64,000 bases of DNA from Flavobacterium sp. 123 (GCF_003634825.1 NZ_RBXD01000001.1:266001-330000), one strand, 5' to 3'; positions 26,739 through 35,833 are shown, counted from the first letter of the stretch. Notes: a model not told the origin generated them from the sequence alone. Translations and numbers: made by a program.

Positions 26739-27386
26739 CTATAAAGTATAATTCTCATCAACAGGATTGTACATTAAAATACTTGCATACCCCGCATCAG
26801 GATCATTAATATAGTTATACAAAGGTCTTATCCATCTAAATCCAGCATTTCTTTGAGAGGTAATAGTAGGGTCTGTAAATTCCTTATTTTCTAACCTCTG
26901 ACAATATTCTTCTATAGTCATTTGGTCTTTTACTTTCCCATAACCAATAGTCATCCCAGCAATAATCTGCCCTTTAATTCCTAATCTTTTACAGACTTCA
27001 TGACGCGCTTTATACATTTCTTTAGAAAGACCTAACCCTCTATATTCTGGTAATACACCCATATCTATTCCGTACATCCAATCGCCATTAGGTTGCTGAA
27101 CATTAGTAATCCATAAATTGTCTGTTTCTTCTAAAAAAGTACTATCATGCTCTGGAAAATAACATCTAAAAGTACTTGCCGAAGCGACAATTTCACCATC
27201 TAATTCTACTACAATCTGACCTTCTGGAAATACTTTCATGTGATTAACAAAATGATCTCTAACTAGTATTTCTGATTCGTGTAATGTAGGGTAACATTTC
27301 GATTGAACATACTCCATTTGAATAGCATCCTCTGGTTTAGCGGTTCGAATCAAAAATCTATCGTTTAAAATCTTTTTGTCGATCAT
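26739..27386 (-). CDS. GNAT family N-acetyltransferase (paralogue of 19750-20400)
   Basis: 215 residues. GNAT acetyl-CoA loop region VLPEYRGLGLSKEMYKARHEV after strand DWMYGIDMG. It is co-linear over its length with the GNAT at 19750-20400: both have CYPTL/VFPTL near the start, KVFPEGQ/EIFPEGQ, KGQ(I/M)xAGMxIGY, KVKDQMTIxEYC and DPTxTxQ. So these are diverged duplicates kept in two operons of one island. It begins 10 bases after the NhaC-type transporter gene, suggesting acetylation of the imported compound, perhaps to trap or protect it (inference). The acceptor is unknown. Confidence 0.8.
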   Translation of the reverse strand: MIDKKILNDRFLIRTAKPEDAIQMEYVQSKCYPTLHESEILVRDHFVNHMKVFPEGQIVVELDGEIVASASTFRCYFPEHDSTFLEETDNLWITNVQQPNGDWMYGIDMGVLPEYRGLGLSKEMYKARHEVCKRLGIKGQIIAGMTIGYGKVKDQMTIEEYCQRLENKEFTDPTITSQRNAGFRWIRPLYNYINDPDAGYASILMYNPVDENYTL

Positions 27387-27396
27387 TTGTAACTAA

Positions 27397-28923
27397 TTAT
27401 AATACAAACCCAGCCACAAGATATAATACGGAAGACACCCCAAAAATTACTAATTGATACGGAAATTGTGAAATTCCGTGTTTCATCATATCCACCTTAC
27501 AAGATTGTGCTGTCAAAACTCTGTTATCCGAAAAGAAACAAGCTGCCGCTCCCCAAACTGTACCTGAAGCTAATGCTCCTTGAGAAAGCCAAAAATCAGC
27601 GCCCAATGTATGTGACATAATAGCTGTTGTAGGCACTAGGATAGCGTAAATTCCCCAGTTCGATCCAGTAGCCCAACAAATCCAAGAAACCAAAGCAAAA
27701 ACCACAAATGGTAATGTAGCTCCGTTTAACCAACTTATTCCTTGTAAATGTGAAGCAACAAATTCATTAAAACCTAATGCATTTTGAACATCTTTTAGCA
27801 AATAAGTAAAACCTAAAACTGTTAAAACAAATGTTATTGTTTCTAACCCTAATACAAAATGCTTAGAAATTTTATTGAATTTTATTACTTTAAACAATAA
27901 GAAATACATATAAGTAAAAACAACCGCAGTAACAATACCACGCAAAGCATCTATACTACCAAAAATCACTTCAGTAGAAGGCTCTAAACTCCCCCAGTAA
28001 TCCATATCAAAAGGATAAGGAAAAATTGTGCACCAAATCAAAACCAATAATGGAAGTATAAAATAAACTAACTTCCCTTGTTTTGCAGGGTTCTTTTTCA
28101 CTTTCGCAACCTCTGGCTCGTATGGTTTTACTTCCGCTTCTGCAGCTTTAATTCCCTTTGAATCAGGAATCAAATGAAACACAACTAACGCTCCTAATAT
28201 TAATGAAATCCAAGCCGAAAAATTATAAGGAATTGTTCCTAAAAAAGCTTCGATTGGACTTGTAATCACTTTTCCTGCTCCATTTAAAACGCCTCCTTCA
28301 ATTGCTGTTAATTGGGAACCATAAAATATTGTCCAAGTTGAAATAGGAAAAATTATAGTTAACGGCACACATACAAAACTTAACACTAAAGCTAGTTTTT
28401 CTCTAGAAACTCCAAACTTATCTGTTATTGGTCTCATTGTATTTCCTACAGACAAAGCACTTAAATAATCATCTAAAAAGAAGAAAAAACTAAGAAAATA
28501 AGTCATGATAAGTGATTGTTTCTTGCTTTTTACATGAGCTTCAGAATACCTTCCTACTGCTTGAATTCCCCCAGATACATTAAGTAACTGAACAAAAGCA
28601 CCATATAATATACAAACTAAAATTACCCATATTAATCCTTGGTCGTGAGCATCCCTAGCAATTGACGTAAACATTCCATCAAACATATTCAATGGAAAAA
28701 TCATTCCTTTACCTTCTGGAAAATATTCTTCAGAGCCTCCTTGATTTGCTAATAATATAAAACCAATAGCACAACCTATAATTAATGGTTCTAAAGCTTT
28801 TCTGGTAATAATAGCAACTCCTAATACCGTAAATGCAGGAACTAAAGCATGCCAATTAATAAAATAACATAGTCCTGCCAGAAATAATAAGGCGACTCCA
28901 ATAATAGTTGAGATTGATTTCAT
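27397..28923 (-). CDS. NhaC-family Na+/H+ antiporter-like transporter
   Basis: 508 residues with about eleven hydrophobic segments, an inner-membrane carrier of the NhaC/ion-transporter superfamily. Typical parts: a short hairpin AFTVLGVAIITRKALEPLIIG, FFFFLDDYLSALSVGNTMRPITDKF, SWICWATGSNWGIYAILVPTTAIM and CFFSDNRVLTAQSC. Members include Na+/H+ antiporters and Na+- or H+-coupled exchangers of small organic molecules. As first gene of a unit with GNAT, aminotransferase and amidohydrolase it probably imports the pathway's substrate rather than only sodium; that is inference from context. The 205-base gap upstream is shared with the divergent mmsA unit. Confidence 0.8.
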   Translation of the reverse strand: MKSISTIIGVALLFLAGLCYFINWHALVPAFTVLGVAIITRKALEPLIIGCAIGFILLANQGGSEEYFPEGKGMIFPLNMFDGMFTSIARDAHDQGLIWVILVCILYGAFVQLLNVSGGIQAVGRYSEAHVKSKKQSLIMTYFLSFFFFLDDYLSALSVGNTMRPITDKFGVSREKLALVLSFVCVPLTIIFPISTWTIFYGSQLTAIEGGVLNGAGKVITSPIEAFLGTIPYNFSAWISLILGALVVFHLIPDSKGIKAAEAEVKPYEPEVAKVKKNPAKQGKLVYFILPLLVLIWCTIFPYPFDMDYWGSLEPSTEVIFGSIDALRGIVTAVVFTYMYFLLFKVIKFNKISKHFVLGLETITFVLTVLGFTYLLKDVQNALGFNEFVASHLQGISWLNGATLPFVVFALVSWICWATGSNWGIYAILVPTTAIMSHTLGADFWLSQGALASGTVWGAAACFFSDNRVLTAQSCKVDMMKHGISQFPYQLVIFGVSSVLYLVAGFVL

Positions 28924-29098
28924 TGATTTTGGTTTTGGTTAATAATTTAAATTTAAATTGGTCAGTATTTAAACTCATACAATAGATTCCTATTTATTTT
29001 ACACTTGCAAATAAGTTAACATAAGTATGATTATTTTGTAAATCTAACGATATTTTATGTACAAGCAAAAAATATTATTGTTTTTTTATAAAAATTTG

Positions 29099-29106
29099 TA
29101 TATTTG
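29099..29106 (+). promoter_or_regulatory. Promoter: TTG 29078-29080 and TATATTTG
   Basis: -33 TTG, 18-base spacer and perfect TATATTTG, 22 bases before the ATG at 29129. It drives the plus-strand arm of the catabolic island from the divergent intergenic region. Confidence 0.6.
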
Positions 29107-29128
29107 AAAAACTATATAAACAAAAAAT

Positions 29129-30586
29129 ATGTTATTTAACGAAGTAAAAAACTACATAAACGGAGCGTTTAAATCTGGCAGCTCTAGTAAAACCCACACT
29201 GTTATTTCGCCTTTGGACGGAAGTAAATTAACAACATTTCAAGAATCTACTATGGAAGATTTAGATGAAATTATTGTTTATGCGCAAAAAGCCCAAAAAG
29301 ACTGGCAAAAAGTTACTTTAAAAGAAAGAGCACAGGTTTTTTATAAATACAAACAATTATTAGAACAAAATAGTGAGGAACTAACAGAAATTATTTACCG
29401 AGAAAACGGAAAAATACATGCTGAGGCTAAAGCTGAAATCGACAAAGCAATTGAGTTAACAGAATTTGCTTGTTCCCTACCTCAATTTGTGAATGGTGAA
29501 AATATGGAAGTTAGCAAAGGGGTTTTTTGTGCTTCAAGCAAAGTCCCTGTTGGAATCGTTGCTTCTATTGTGCCTTTTAATTTTCCTACAATGGTACCAC
29601 ATTGGACTATTGTGAATGCAATCGCATTAGGAAACGCTTTTATCTTAAAACCATCCGAAGCAGTGCCAATTAGTAGTCAATATACCGCTAAACTATTAAA
29701 AGAAGCCGGACTACCCGACGGACTTTTTAATATTATAAACGGTACTCAAACCACGGTTGAAAACATTTGCGATCATCCAGCTATCAATGCCGTGACATTT
29801 GTAGGTTCTACTAAAGTAGCCAAAATTGTTTATCAAAGAGCTAGTCAAAATTTAAAACAAGTACTAGCACTTGGTGGAGCAAAAAATCATATTATTCTAT
29901 TGCCAGATGCACATCCCGAAATGGCTTCATCTAATATTGTAGCATCAATGAGTGGTTGTGCGGGACAAAGATGTATGGCGGCAGCTACTTTAATCGCTGT
30001 TGGTAATTGCGAAACTATTCTTGATAAATTAATTGGAGATGCCTTAAAAATAAAATGTGGAACCACATTAGGCGCTGTAATTTCAAAAGCTGCTAAAGAC
30101 AGAATTGAAGGCTATATCACCGAAGCGGAACAACAAGGCGCAAAAATCATTTTAGATGGTCGAAACACAATTGTTCCAGGAAAAGAAAATGGTTTTTACG
30201 TAGGTCCAACTATTATAGATTATGCTACAGCAGATATGAAAATTGCAAAAGAAGAAGTTTTTGGTCCTGTATTAGCAATTATCCGAGTGAATACAATTGA
30301 CGAAGCTTTAGCAATTGAAAATGCTAATCCATATGGAAATGCCTGTTCTGTGTTTACACAAAGTGGCGGTTTAGCTAATTATGTTACTGAAAATGCTTCG
30401 GCAGGAATGTGTGGCGTAAATATAGGTGTACCAGTTCCTAGAGAGCCTTTTGGTTTTGGAGGATGGAATGAATCCCGTTTTGGTTCTGGAGATATAACTG
30501 GCAAAAGTTCTATTGGCTTTTTTACCAAAGAAAAGAAAACAACCACTAAATGGAACCCAGAAGCGGGAATTAACTGGATGAGCTAA
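29129..30586 (+). CDS. mmsA: CoA-acylating (methyl)malonate-semialdehyde dehydrogenase
   Basis: 485 residues, ALDH superfamily. Two marks of the CoA-acylating group are present: catalytic Cys282 in CAGQRCMAA, and the segment LALGGAKNHIILLPDA, where ordinary hydrolytic ALDHs have a Glu (LELGG). Also PFNFPTMVPHW and VGSTKVAKIVY. The enzyme oxidises malonate semialdehyde or methylmalonate semialdehyde to acetyl-CoA or propionyl-CoA, with loss of CO2. It is the first gene of a plus-strand unit with a GNAT and a class III aminotransferase, as expected for beta-alanine or beta-aminoisobutyrate breakdown. Which of the two semialdehydes it prefers is open; inositol catabolism (IolA) is unlikely as no other iol genes are seen. 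Confidence 0.8.
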   Translation: MLFNEVKNYINGAFKSGSSSKTHTVISPLDGSKLTTFQESTMEDLDEIIVYAQKAQKDWQKVTLKERAQVFYKYKQLLEQNSEELTEIIYRENGKIHAEAKAEIDKAIELTEFACSLPQFVNGENMEVSKGVFCASSKVPVGIVASIVPFNFPTMVPHWTIVNAIALGNAFILKPSEAVPISSQYTAKLLKEAGLPDGLFNIINGTQTTVENICDHPAINAVTFVGSTKVAKIVYQRASQNLKQVLALGGAKNHIILLPDAHPEMASSNIVASMSGCAGQRCMAAATLIAVGNCETILDKLIGDALKIKCGTTLGAVISKAAKDRIEGYITEAEQQGAKIILDGRNTIVPGKENGFYVGPTIIDYATADMKIAKEEVFGPVLAIIRVNTIDEALAIENANPYGNACSVFTQSGGLANYVTENASAGMCGVNIGVPVPREPFGFGGWNESRFGSGDITGKSSIGFFTKEKKTTTKWNPEAGINWMS

Positions 30587-30679
30587 CACTTTAAATGAGC
30601 CTATTTATTAAGGATAGAGAGATATAAATTCAATAATAATTTGTATTTTTAAAGACCTAACCTTTTAAAACACACTGTT

Positions 30680-31129
30680 ATGATACGAAAAGCTACTTTA
30701 CAGGACTTGGATCAAGTAACCAATTTATTTGACCAATATGTTGTATTCTATAAAAATCCTTCCAATTTTGAGAAACATAAAGCGTATTTAAAAGAAAGAT
30801 TAGAAAATAATGAAGCTGTTGTTTTTTTAGCTTTTGATGATGATAACAATGAAAAAGCGATTGGATTTGCATTAATATATGTCACTTTTTCATCTTTGGC
30901 ACTAAATAAAATAGTGATCTTAAATGATTTATTTGTTGACTCTGGCGTTCGTAAAAACGGTATCGGCGAGCAATTAATCAAAGAAACTATAAAATTCGCT
31001 AAAGAACTCGGTTCAAACACAATTCGATTAAGAACTGCCAAAAACAATGTTGTAGCCCAAGGTTTATATCATAAAATGGGATTTATACGAGAAGAAATGC
31101 TCTACAGTTATGATTTAACTGTCAAATAA
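30680..31129 (+). CDS. Small GNAT family N-acetyltransferase
   Basis: 149 residues, single GNAT domain. Begins MIRKATLQDLDQVTNLFDQY, with strand AIGFALIYVTFSSLALNKIVILNDLFV, acetyl-CoA loop GVRKNGIGEQLIKE and the C-terminal NNVVAQGLYHKMGFI. It is of a different, commoner type from the two larger GNATs of the island. The next aminotransferase gene starts 18 bases after it, so they are co-transcribed. Enzymes of this size and pattern acetylate small amines or aminoacyl groups; here a pathway amine is a fair guess, not more. Confidence 0.8.
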   Translation: MIRKATLQDLDQVTNLFDQYVVFYKNPSNFEKHKAYLKERLENNEAVVFLAFDDDNNEKAIGFALIYVTFSSLALNKIVILNDLFVDSGVRKNGIGEQLIKETIKFAKELGSNTIRLRTAKNNVVAQGLYHKMGFIREEMLYSYDLTVK

Positions 31130-31147
31130 CTAAAATATAAAAAAAGA

Positions 31148-32485
31148 ATGTTGAGTAAAGAACAAATAATAAGTGATAGTAAGCAGTATAGTTTATTTAC
31201 ATGGGTTGCCCAAAAAAATGTAAACCCTATTCCCATAGAAAAAGGAGAAGGTGTTTATTTATATGAAGTTGGTGGTAAAAAAATCATCGATTTCTCCAGT
31301 GGATTAATGTCTGTAAATATAGGTCATGGGGATTCACGCATTACCGATGCCGTTGTTGAACAAATGCAAAAGGTAAGTTACGTAACTCCTTCATGTACCA
31401 CTGAGATTAGAGCTAAATTAGCTAAAAAATTATCTGAGATTTGCCCTGGTGATTTAAATAAGGCTTTTTTTACACTTTGTGGTGCCTCCTCAATTGAGAA
31501 TGCTATAAAACTTGCTCGTTTATATACTGGAAAGCACAAAATATTTGGACGATATAGAGGTTTTCACGGAAATTCATCTGCCAGTATGACTGTAGGTGGT
31601 GATCCGCGAAAACAATATACTGACGCACAACAATCTACTAATATTTTTCATTTAGATGATCCTTATGATTTTTATGGATTAAGTGATCAAGATGATGAAA
31701 CAAGATTAAAATGGAGTCTTGACTCTGTCGAAAGAATTATTCGTTATGAAGGCGGGCACACAATTGCTGCATTTATTTTTGAAGGCGAAAGTGGATCGTC
31801 TGGATGTTTACACTATCCAAAAGGATATTTAAAAGGAATCAAAGCCTTGTGTGAAAAATATGAAATTCTATTTATTGCTGACGAAGTAATGAGTGGTTTT
31901 GGAAGAACTGGAAAATGGTTTGGATTTGAGCATAGCGATATCATTCCAGATATGATATGTATGGCCAAAGGACTAACTTCTTCTTATTTGCCCTTAGGTT
32001 GCTTGATGGTATCGGACAAAATTGCTTCGAAATTTGATGATTCGCCTTTATGGTTAGGATTAACGTATAACTCTCATCCAGTAGCTCTGGCTGCAGCATT
32101 AGCAGTAATCAATATTTACGAAAGTGATAATTTGATTGCAAATACGAATAAAATGGGTGCTTACATGGAAAAACGAATAAATGAAATGCGAGCCAAACAT
32201 CCATCTATAGGAGATTTTAGAAATAAAGGATTATTAGGCTGTCTTGATGTCGTTAAAAGCAAAAAACCATACCAACTTATGGCGCCTTTCAATGCTAATG
32301 CTGCAGAAATGGAAGTCATGAATAAAGTAGGTGCAAAATTAAGAGAATTAGGCTTATACACTTTTGTTCGTTGGGGATATATTTTCATTGCCCCGCCTTT
32401 AATGATTAATGAATCTCAAATAGATGAAGGACTTGCTATTATTTCTGAAGCTTTATCAATTGCAGATGAATATATTACAGATTAA
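31148..32485 (+). CDS. Class III PLP aminotransferase (beta-alanine/taurine-like)
   Basis: 445 residues. Motifs: CGASSIENAIKLARLYTG, YRGFHGNSSASMTVGGDPR, Asp245 in FIADEVMSGFGRTGKWFG, and PLP Lys274 in CMAKGLTSSYLPLG. The pattern with GDPR and the LTSSYLPLG context recalls omega-amino acid:pyruvate, beta-alanine and taurine aminotransferases. Together with the CoA-acylating semialdehyde dehydrogenase two genes upstream it could turn beta-alanine into malonate semialdehyde and then acetyl-CoA. Taurine would give sulfoacetaldehyde, but no sulfoacetaldehyde acetyltransferase is present nearby. A 28-bp inverted repeat terminator follows. Confidence 0.82.
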   Translation: MLSKEQIISDSKQYSLFTWVAQKNVNPIPIEKGEGVYLYEVGGKKIIDFSSGLMSVNIGHGDSRITDAVVEQMQKVSYVTPSCTTEIRAKLAKKLSEICPGDLNKAFFTLCGASSIENAIKLARLYTGKHKIFGRYRGFHGNSSASMTVGGDPRKQYTDAQQSTNIFHLDDPYDFYGLSDQDDETRLKWSLDSVERIIRYEGGHTIAAFIFEGESGSSGCLHYPKGYLKGIKALCEKYEILFIADEVMSGFGRTGKWFGFEHSDIIPDMICMAKGLTSSYLPLGCLMVSDKIASKFDDSPLWLGLTYNSHPVALAAALAVINIYESDNLIANTNKMGAYMEKRINEMRAKHPSIGDFRNKGLLGCLDVVKSKKPYQLMAPFNANAAEMEVMNKVGAKLRELGLYTFVRWGYIFIAPPLMINESQIDEGLAIISEALSIADEYITD

Positions 32486-32492
32486 ATTTGTA

Positions 32493-32553
32493 AAATACTA
32501 TCATAAAAAAAAGAGTCTATTATTTATAGACTCTTTTTTTTATGATAGTATTT
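32493..32553. terminator. Very long perfect bidirectional terminator (28-bp stem)
   Basis: Bases 32493-32520 are perfectly complementary to 32526-32553, with a 5-base loop. The stem contains an 8-A/8-T block that supplies the T tract in both directions, plus 12 further paired bases beyond it. It lies between the convergent aminotransferase and hybrid kinase genes. Confidence 0.85.
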
Positions 32554-32561
32554 AAACTATT

Positions 32562-34664
32562 TTAGGTAAAGATTTTTTCTAATAATTTAAAGATTTTTTC
32601 TTTGTCCAATGGTTTTGTAATATAATCTGTAAAACCTGCCTGTAACATTTCTTCTTTATCCTCTAATGAAGAGTGTGCTGTTTGCGCAATTATAGGAAGA
32701 TTTGGCAAGAATTCTTTAATTTTTTTAAGCGCTTCATAGCCATTTAATACTGGCATTTTAATATCCATAAAAACTAAATCAACACCAGAATTAGCCTTGC
32801 AAATATCTACGGCTTCTTGACCATTTATAGCCCTTAAAACAACATATTTTTTTAATTCCAAAATCTTTTTCAACAACAAAAAATTAATATTATCATCTTC
32901 TGCAACTAATATGGTTTGGTTACCAGAATTACTAGGAACAACATCTATCGTACTAATTAACGGAGTTTTCTTCTCACTTAAATCGTATTGCAAAGGAATT
33001 TCGAACACAAAAGTTGAACCAACTCCTATAGCTGAATTTACTGTTATTCTACCTCCTAACATTTCAACATAAGCCTTTGTAATAGATAAACCAAGCCCTA
33101 GTCCGCTTGATTCAACTGAATAATCATCTTCGAGTCTACGGAATCTGTCAAAAATTATTTTTAAGTTATTCTCATTAATTCCTAAACCTGAATCAGTTAC
33201 TTTAAATTCTAAAACTCCCCGCATTTTATTTACTGTATAACCAAAAGAAACACTCCCTTTTTCAGTAAATTTTATAGCATTTGTAATTAAATTAATCAAA
33301 ATCTGTTTCAATTTTACCTCATCCGTCAAAATATTTCCTGAAATATTTTCAGGATTTTCTTCAACATAAAACTGTATTTGTTTGTCTTTAGGGATTGTAA
33401 CCTTTATAGAATCATACAAATCATGAATACAAGCTTCAATGTCAACTGCCTTATAATTTGGCAGAATTTGTCTTGCATCAATTTTAGACATCTCGATAAG
33501 ATCTTCAATAATTGAAACTAAATTGACACCACTATTTTTTATAATTTTTAAATATTCTAGTCTTTCTTTTTCTTCAATATCAGCATCATGAAGCAAATCA
33601 CTAAATCCAATAATGGCATTCATTGGTGTTCTGATTTCATGTGATAAATTAGCTAAAAAAGAAGATTTTAATTTGTCATTCTCTTCTGCTTTTCGCTTAG
33701 ACAATTCTAACTGTTTTTGTTGGTTGTCATTCTCTTCAAAGAGATTTGCAATATTGGTAAACTCACCTCGAGCTTTTCTTAATTTATGTATTGCATGGGT
33801 ATTCCCTGTTTCTAAAATATCTTTAATTAAATTCAAAGGATTGTAAACCCATTTTTTAGTATAATACAAATAAATGAGAATGTTAATTATTGAGGCAAAA
33901 ACAATAATAAAAAGAATGTCTTTTGAATTTCTATAATTCAAATTAAAAGATCTTTGAAAAAGTATTTTACTAACACTTTTATTTTCCCAATCCTTTAAAT
34001 CTAAAGTCACATCAACAAAGTTGTCCGTAGTTTTAGCCAAATGTTGCTCATCAACAAAGCCTACAGAAGAACTACTTATAGCGCCTAAATTTTCAAAAAA
34101 CTTTTTGTTTAGAAGTCTGGCCATAAAAAAATAACCAGATGGCTTGAACTTATTTTTTAGAGGGTCATTTGAAGGGTGAATTGTTGCACCAAAAACCTCA
34201 ACAATTCCATCTGGAACTTTCAAATAAAATTTTGTAAGCTTCGATTTATAAAGTCCTGGTAGTAGTTTTCTAGGTATGAAATCAGATGTTTTAATATTAG
34301 AAGTTGTTGACTCTCCTATTAATTCTCCTTTTAAATCATAAATTCCAATATAATCAACCTCATAAGAATCAATTTGACTAAAACTGAATTTATCATACCA
34401 ATTTTTATCTTTTGTTTTAGTAAAATCTACTAACTCATCCCAAAAGGAAACGTCAACAATTCTTGCAGTATGCGCTTGTGAATTAAGTTCAAATAACGAC
34501 TGTACCTCTTTATTGTACTGATTGAAAGTAGTTTTATAAAATTGCTTTTCTTCTTGAATAGTATAAAAATAAAGAGAAAGATAAAGTAAAAAAAACAACA
34601 AATTAGTTGAAATAATCAACAAAAGTATTTTAAAGTAAGTATTTAAACTGGTGACTCTCTTCAT
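32562..34664 (-). CDS. CHASE4-type hybrid sensor histidine kinase
   Basis: 700 residues from the ATG at 34664 (MKRVTSLNTYFKILLL); the longer frame starting at a TTG at 34745 would begin in the promoter box and is rejected. Membrane helix at ~12-33, periplasmic CHASE4-like sensor to ~245 (DVSFWDELVDFTKTKDKNWY, VDYIGIYDLKGELIGES), second helix ~250-270 (ILFIIVFASIINILIYLYY). Then HisKA with LSHEIRTPMN, ATPase domain (LITNAIKFTEKG, DSGLGINENN, SSGLGLGLSI) and a C-terminal receiver domain from ~584 with phospho-acceptor Asp at ~634 in FMDIKMPVLNGYE. It senses an unknown periplasmic cue. With no output domain fused it needs an HPt protein and a further regulator; a free HPt is encoded at 50939-51283. 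Confidence 0.88.
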   Translation of the reverse strand: MKRVTSLNTYFKILLLIISTNLLFFLLYLSLYFYTIQEEKQFYKTTFNQYNKEVQSLFELNSQAHTARIVDVSFWDELVDFTKTKDKNWYDKFSFSQIDSYEVDYIGIYDLKGELIGESTTSNIKTSDFIPRKLLPGLYKSKLTKFYLKVPDGIVEVFGATIHPSNDPLKNKFKPSGYFFMARLLNKKFFENLGAISSSSVGFVDEQHLAKTTDNFVDVTLDLKDWENKSVSKILFQRSFNLNYRNSKDILFIIVFASIINILIYLYYTKKWVYNPLNLIKDILETGNTHAIHKLRKARGEFTNIANLFEENDNQQKQLELSKRKAEENDKLKSSFLANLSHEIRTPMNAIIGFSDLLHDADIEEKERLEYLKIIKNSGVNLVSIIEDLIEMSKIDARQILPNYKAVDIEACIHDLYDSIKVTIPKDKQIQFYVEENPENISGNILTDEVKLKQILINLITNAIKFTEKGSVSFGYTVNKMRGVLEFKVTDSGLGINENNLKIIFDRFRRLEDDYSVESSGLGLGLSITKAYVEMLGGRITVNSAIGVGSTFVFEIPLQYDLSEKKTPLISTIDVVPSNSGNQTILVAEDDNINFLLLKKILELKKYVVLRAINGQEAVDICKANSGVDLVFMDIKMPVLNGYEALKKIKEFLPNLPIIAQTAHSSLEDKEEMLQAGFTDYITKPLDKEKIFKLLEKIFT

Positions 34665-34742
34665 GAAGCAATAATGAAATATAAAAAAACCAATTGAATT
34701 TATTTTATAAGTATATAACTTAGCGCAAGTTAACCATTTTAA

Positions 34743-34750
34743 CAAAAATA
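34743..34750 (-). promoter_or_regulatory. -7 promoter box TATTTTTG for the hybrid kinase
   Basis: Minus-strand TAnnTTTG match. The TTG that begins the longest open frame (34745) is the end of this box, so the translation start must lie downstream, at 34664. The leader is then about 75 bases. Confidence 0.45.
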
Positions 34751-34876
34751 ATACTCTTTACCCCCAAAAAACTATACACCCTAGTTGAAAATTTATAATT
34801 ATAACAAATGAATCAATAATTTATAAGATACAATTGTATAAAATAAGAAAGATAGTTAGTCAATAAAATTATCATT

Positions 34877-35833
34877 TTATTCTAACACTTTTTCAATTGC
34901 TATTAATTCCTCTTTCGAGAAATCTAAATTCTTTAAACTATCAATATTATTGTTTAATTGACCAACGGAACTCGCTCCAATCAAAACCGAAGTAATTCTA
35001 TTGTCTTTTAACAACCAAGACAAAGCCATTTGAGCCAAAGACTGATTTCTTTGTTGCGCAATAGCATTAAGCTGACTAATTTTATGAATTCTTTCCTCTG
35101 AAACTTCATTCGTTTTCAAATGCCCATTGGGGTTTGAAGCTCTTGAATTTTGAGGAATTCCTTTCAAGTATTTATCGGTCAGAAGCCCTTGTGCCAAGGG
35201 TGAAAAAGCAATACAGCCTACTCCTTTTTCTTCGAGAACATCTAATAATCCTGCTTCAGGCTGACGAACAAACATGGAATATTTCACTTGATGAATCAAA
35301 CAAGGTGTTCCTAATCGTTTCAGAATTTCAGTGGCCTCCTTAGTTTGTTCTGCGTTGTAGTTCGAAATTCCAGCATACAAAGCTTTTCCACTTCGTACAG
35401 CATAATCAAGTGCCATCATTGTTTCTTCCATCGGAGTTTCTGGATCTGGACGATGGGAATAAAAAATATCCACATATTCAAGACTCATTCGCTTTAAACT
35501 TTGGTCTAAACTAGACAACAAGTATTTTCGAGAACCCCAATCCCCGTAAGGGCCGTCCCACATTGTATAGCCGGCTTTAGTAGTTATTACAATTTCATCA
35601 CGCAAATTTCCTTGAAAATTATTTTTTAGAATTTTACCAAAATTACTTTCCGCAGAACCTGGAATTGGGCCGTAATTATTAGCCAAATCAAAATGTGTGA
35701 TTCCCTTATCAAAGGCTGTTTTGGCTATACTTTCTGCATTTTCAAAATTATCTACTGAGCCGAAATTATGCCATAAACCCAATGCTATTTGAGGCAATAA
35801 CAAACCACTTTTTCCACATCTGTTGTATTTCAT
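34877..35833 (-). CDS. Aldo/keto reductase (L-glyceraldehyde 3-phosphate reductase-like)
   Basis: 318 residues, NADPH-dependent TIM-barrel aldo/keto reductase of the Kv-beta/YghZ branch. Catalytic Asp and Tyr in THFDLANNYGPIPGSAE, Lys in VITTKAGYTMWDGPYGDWGS, His in DIFYSHRPDPETP, and NADPH-binding parts CIAFSPLAQGLLTDKY and SVLIGASSVGQL. The phrase AGYTMWDGPYGDWGSRKY is typical of the YghZ-type enzymes that reduce L-glyceraldehyde 3-phosphate or methylglyoxal. It lies downstream of the carboxylase operon on the same strand but is separated from it by a terminator, so it is likely independent. Confidence 0.85.
   Translation of the reverse strand: MKYNRCGKSGLLLPQIALGLWHNFGSVDNFENAESIAKTAFDKGITHFDLANNYGPIPGSAESNFGKILKNNFQGNLRDEIVITTKAGYTMWDGPYGDWGSRKYLLSSLDQSLKRMSLEYVDIFYSHRPDPETPMEETMMALDYAVRSGKALYAGISNYNAEQTKEATEILKRLGTPCLIHQVKYSMFVRQPEAGLLDVLEEKGVGCIAFSPLAQGLLTDKYLKGIPQNSRASNPNGHLKTNEVSEERIHKISQLNAIAQQRNQSLAQMALSWLLKDNRITSVLIGASSVGQLNNNIDSLKNLDFSKEELIAIEKVLE

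Noticed and set aside
31148..32485. Taurine catabolism as the purpose of the island
   Set aside because: The aminotransferase is compatible, but no sulfoacetaldehyde acetyltransferase, taurine ABC transporter or sulfite exporter gene is seen.
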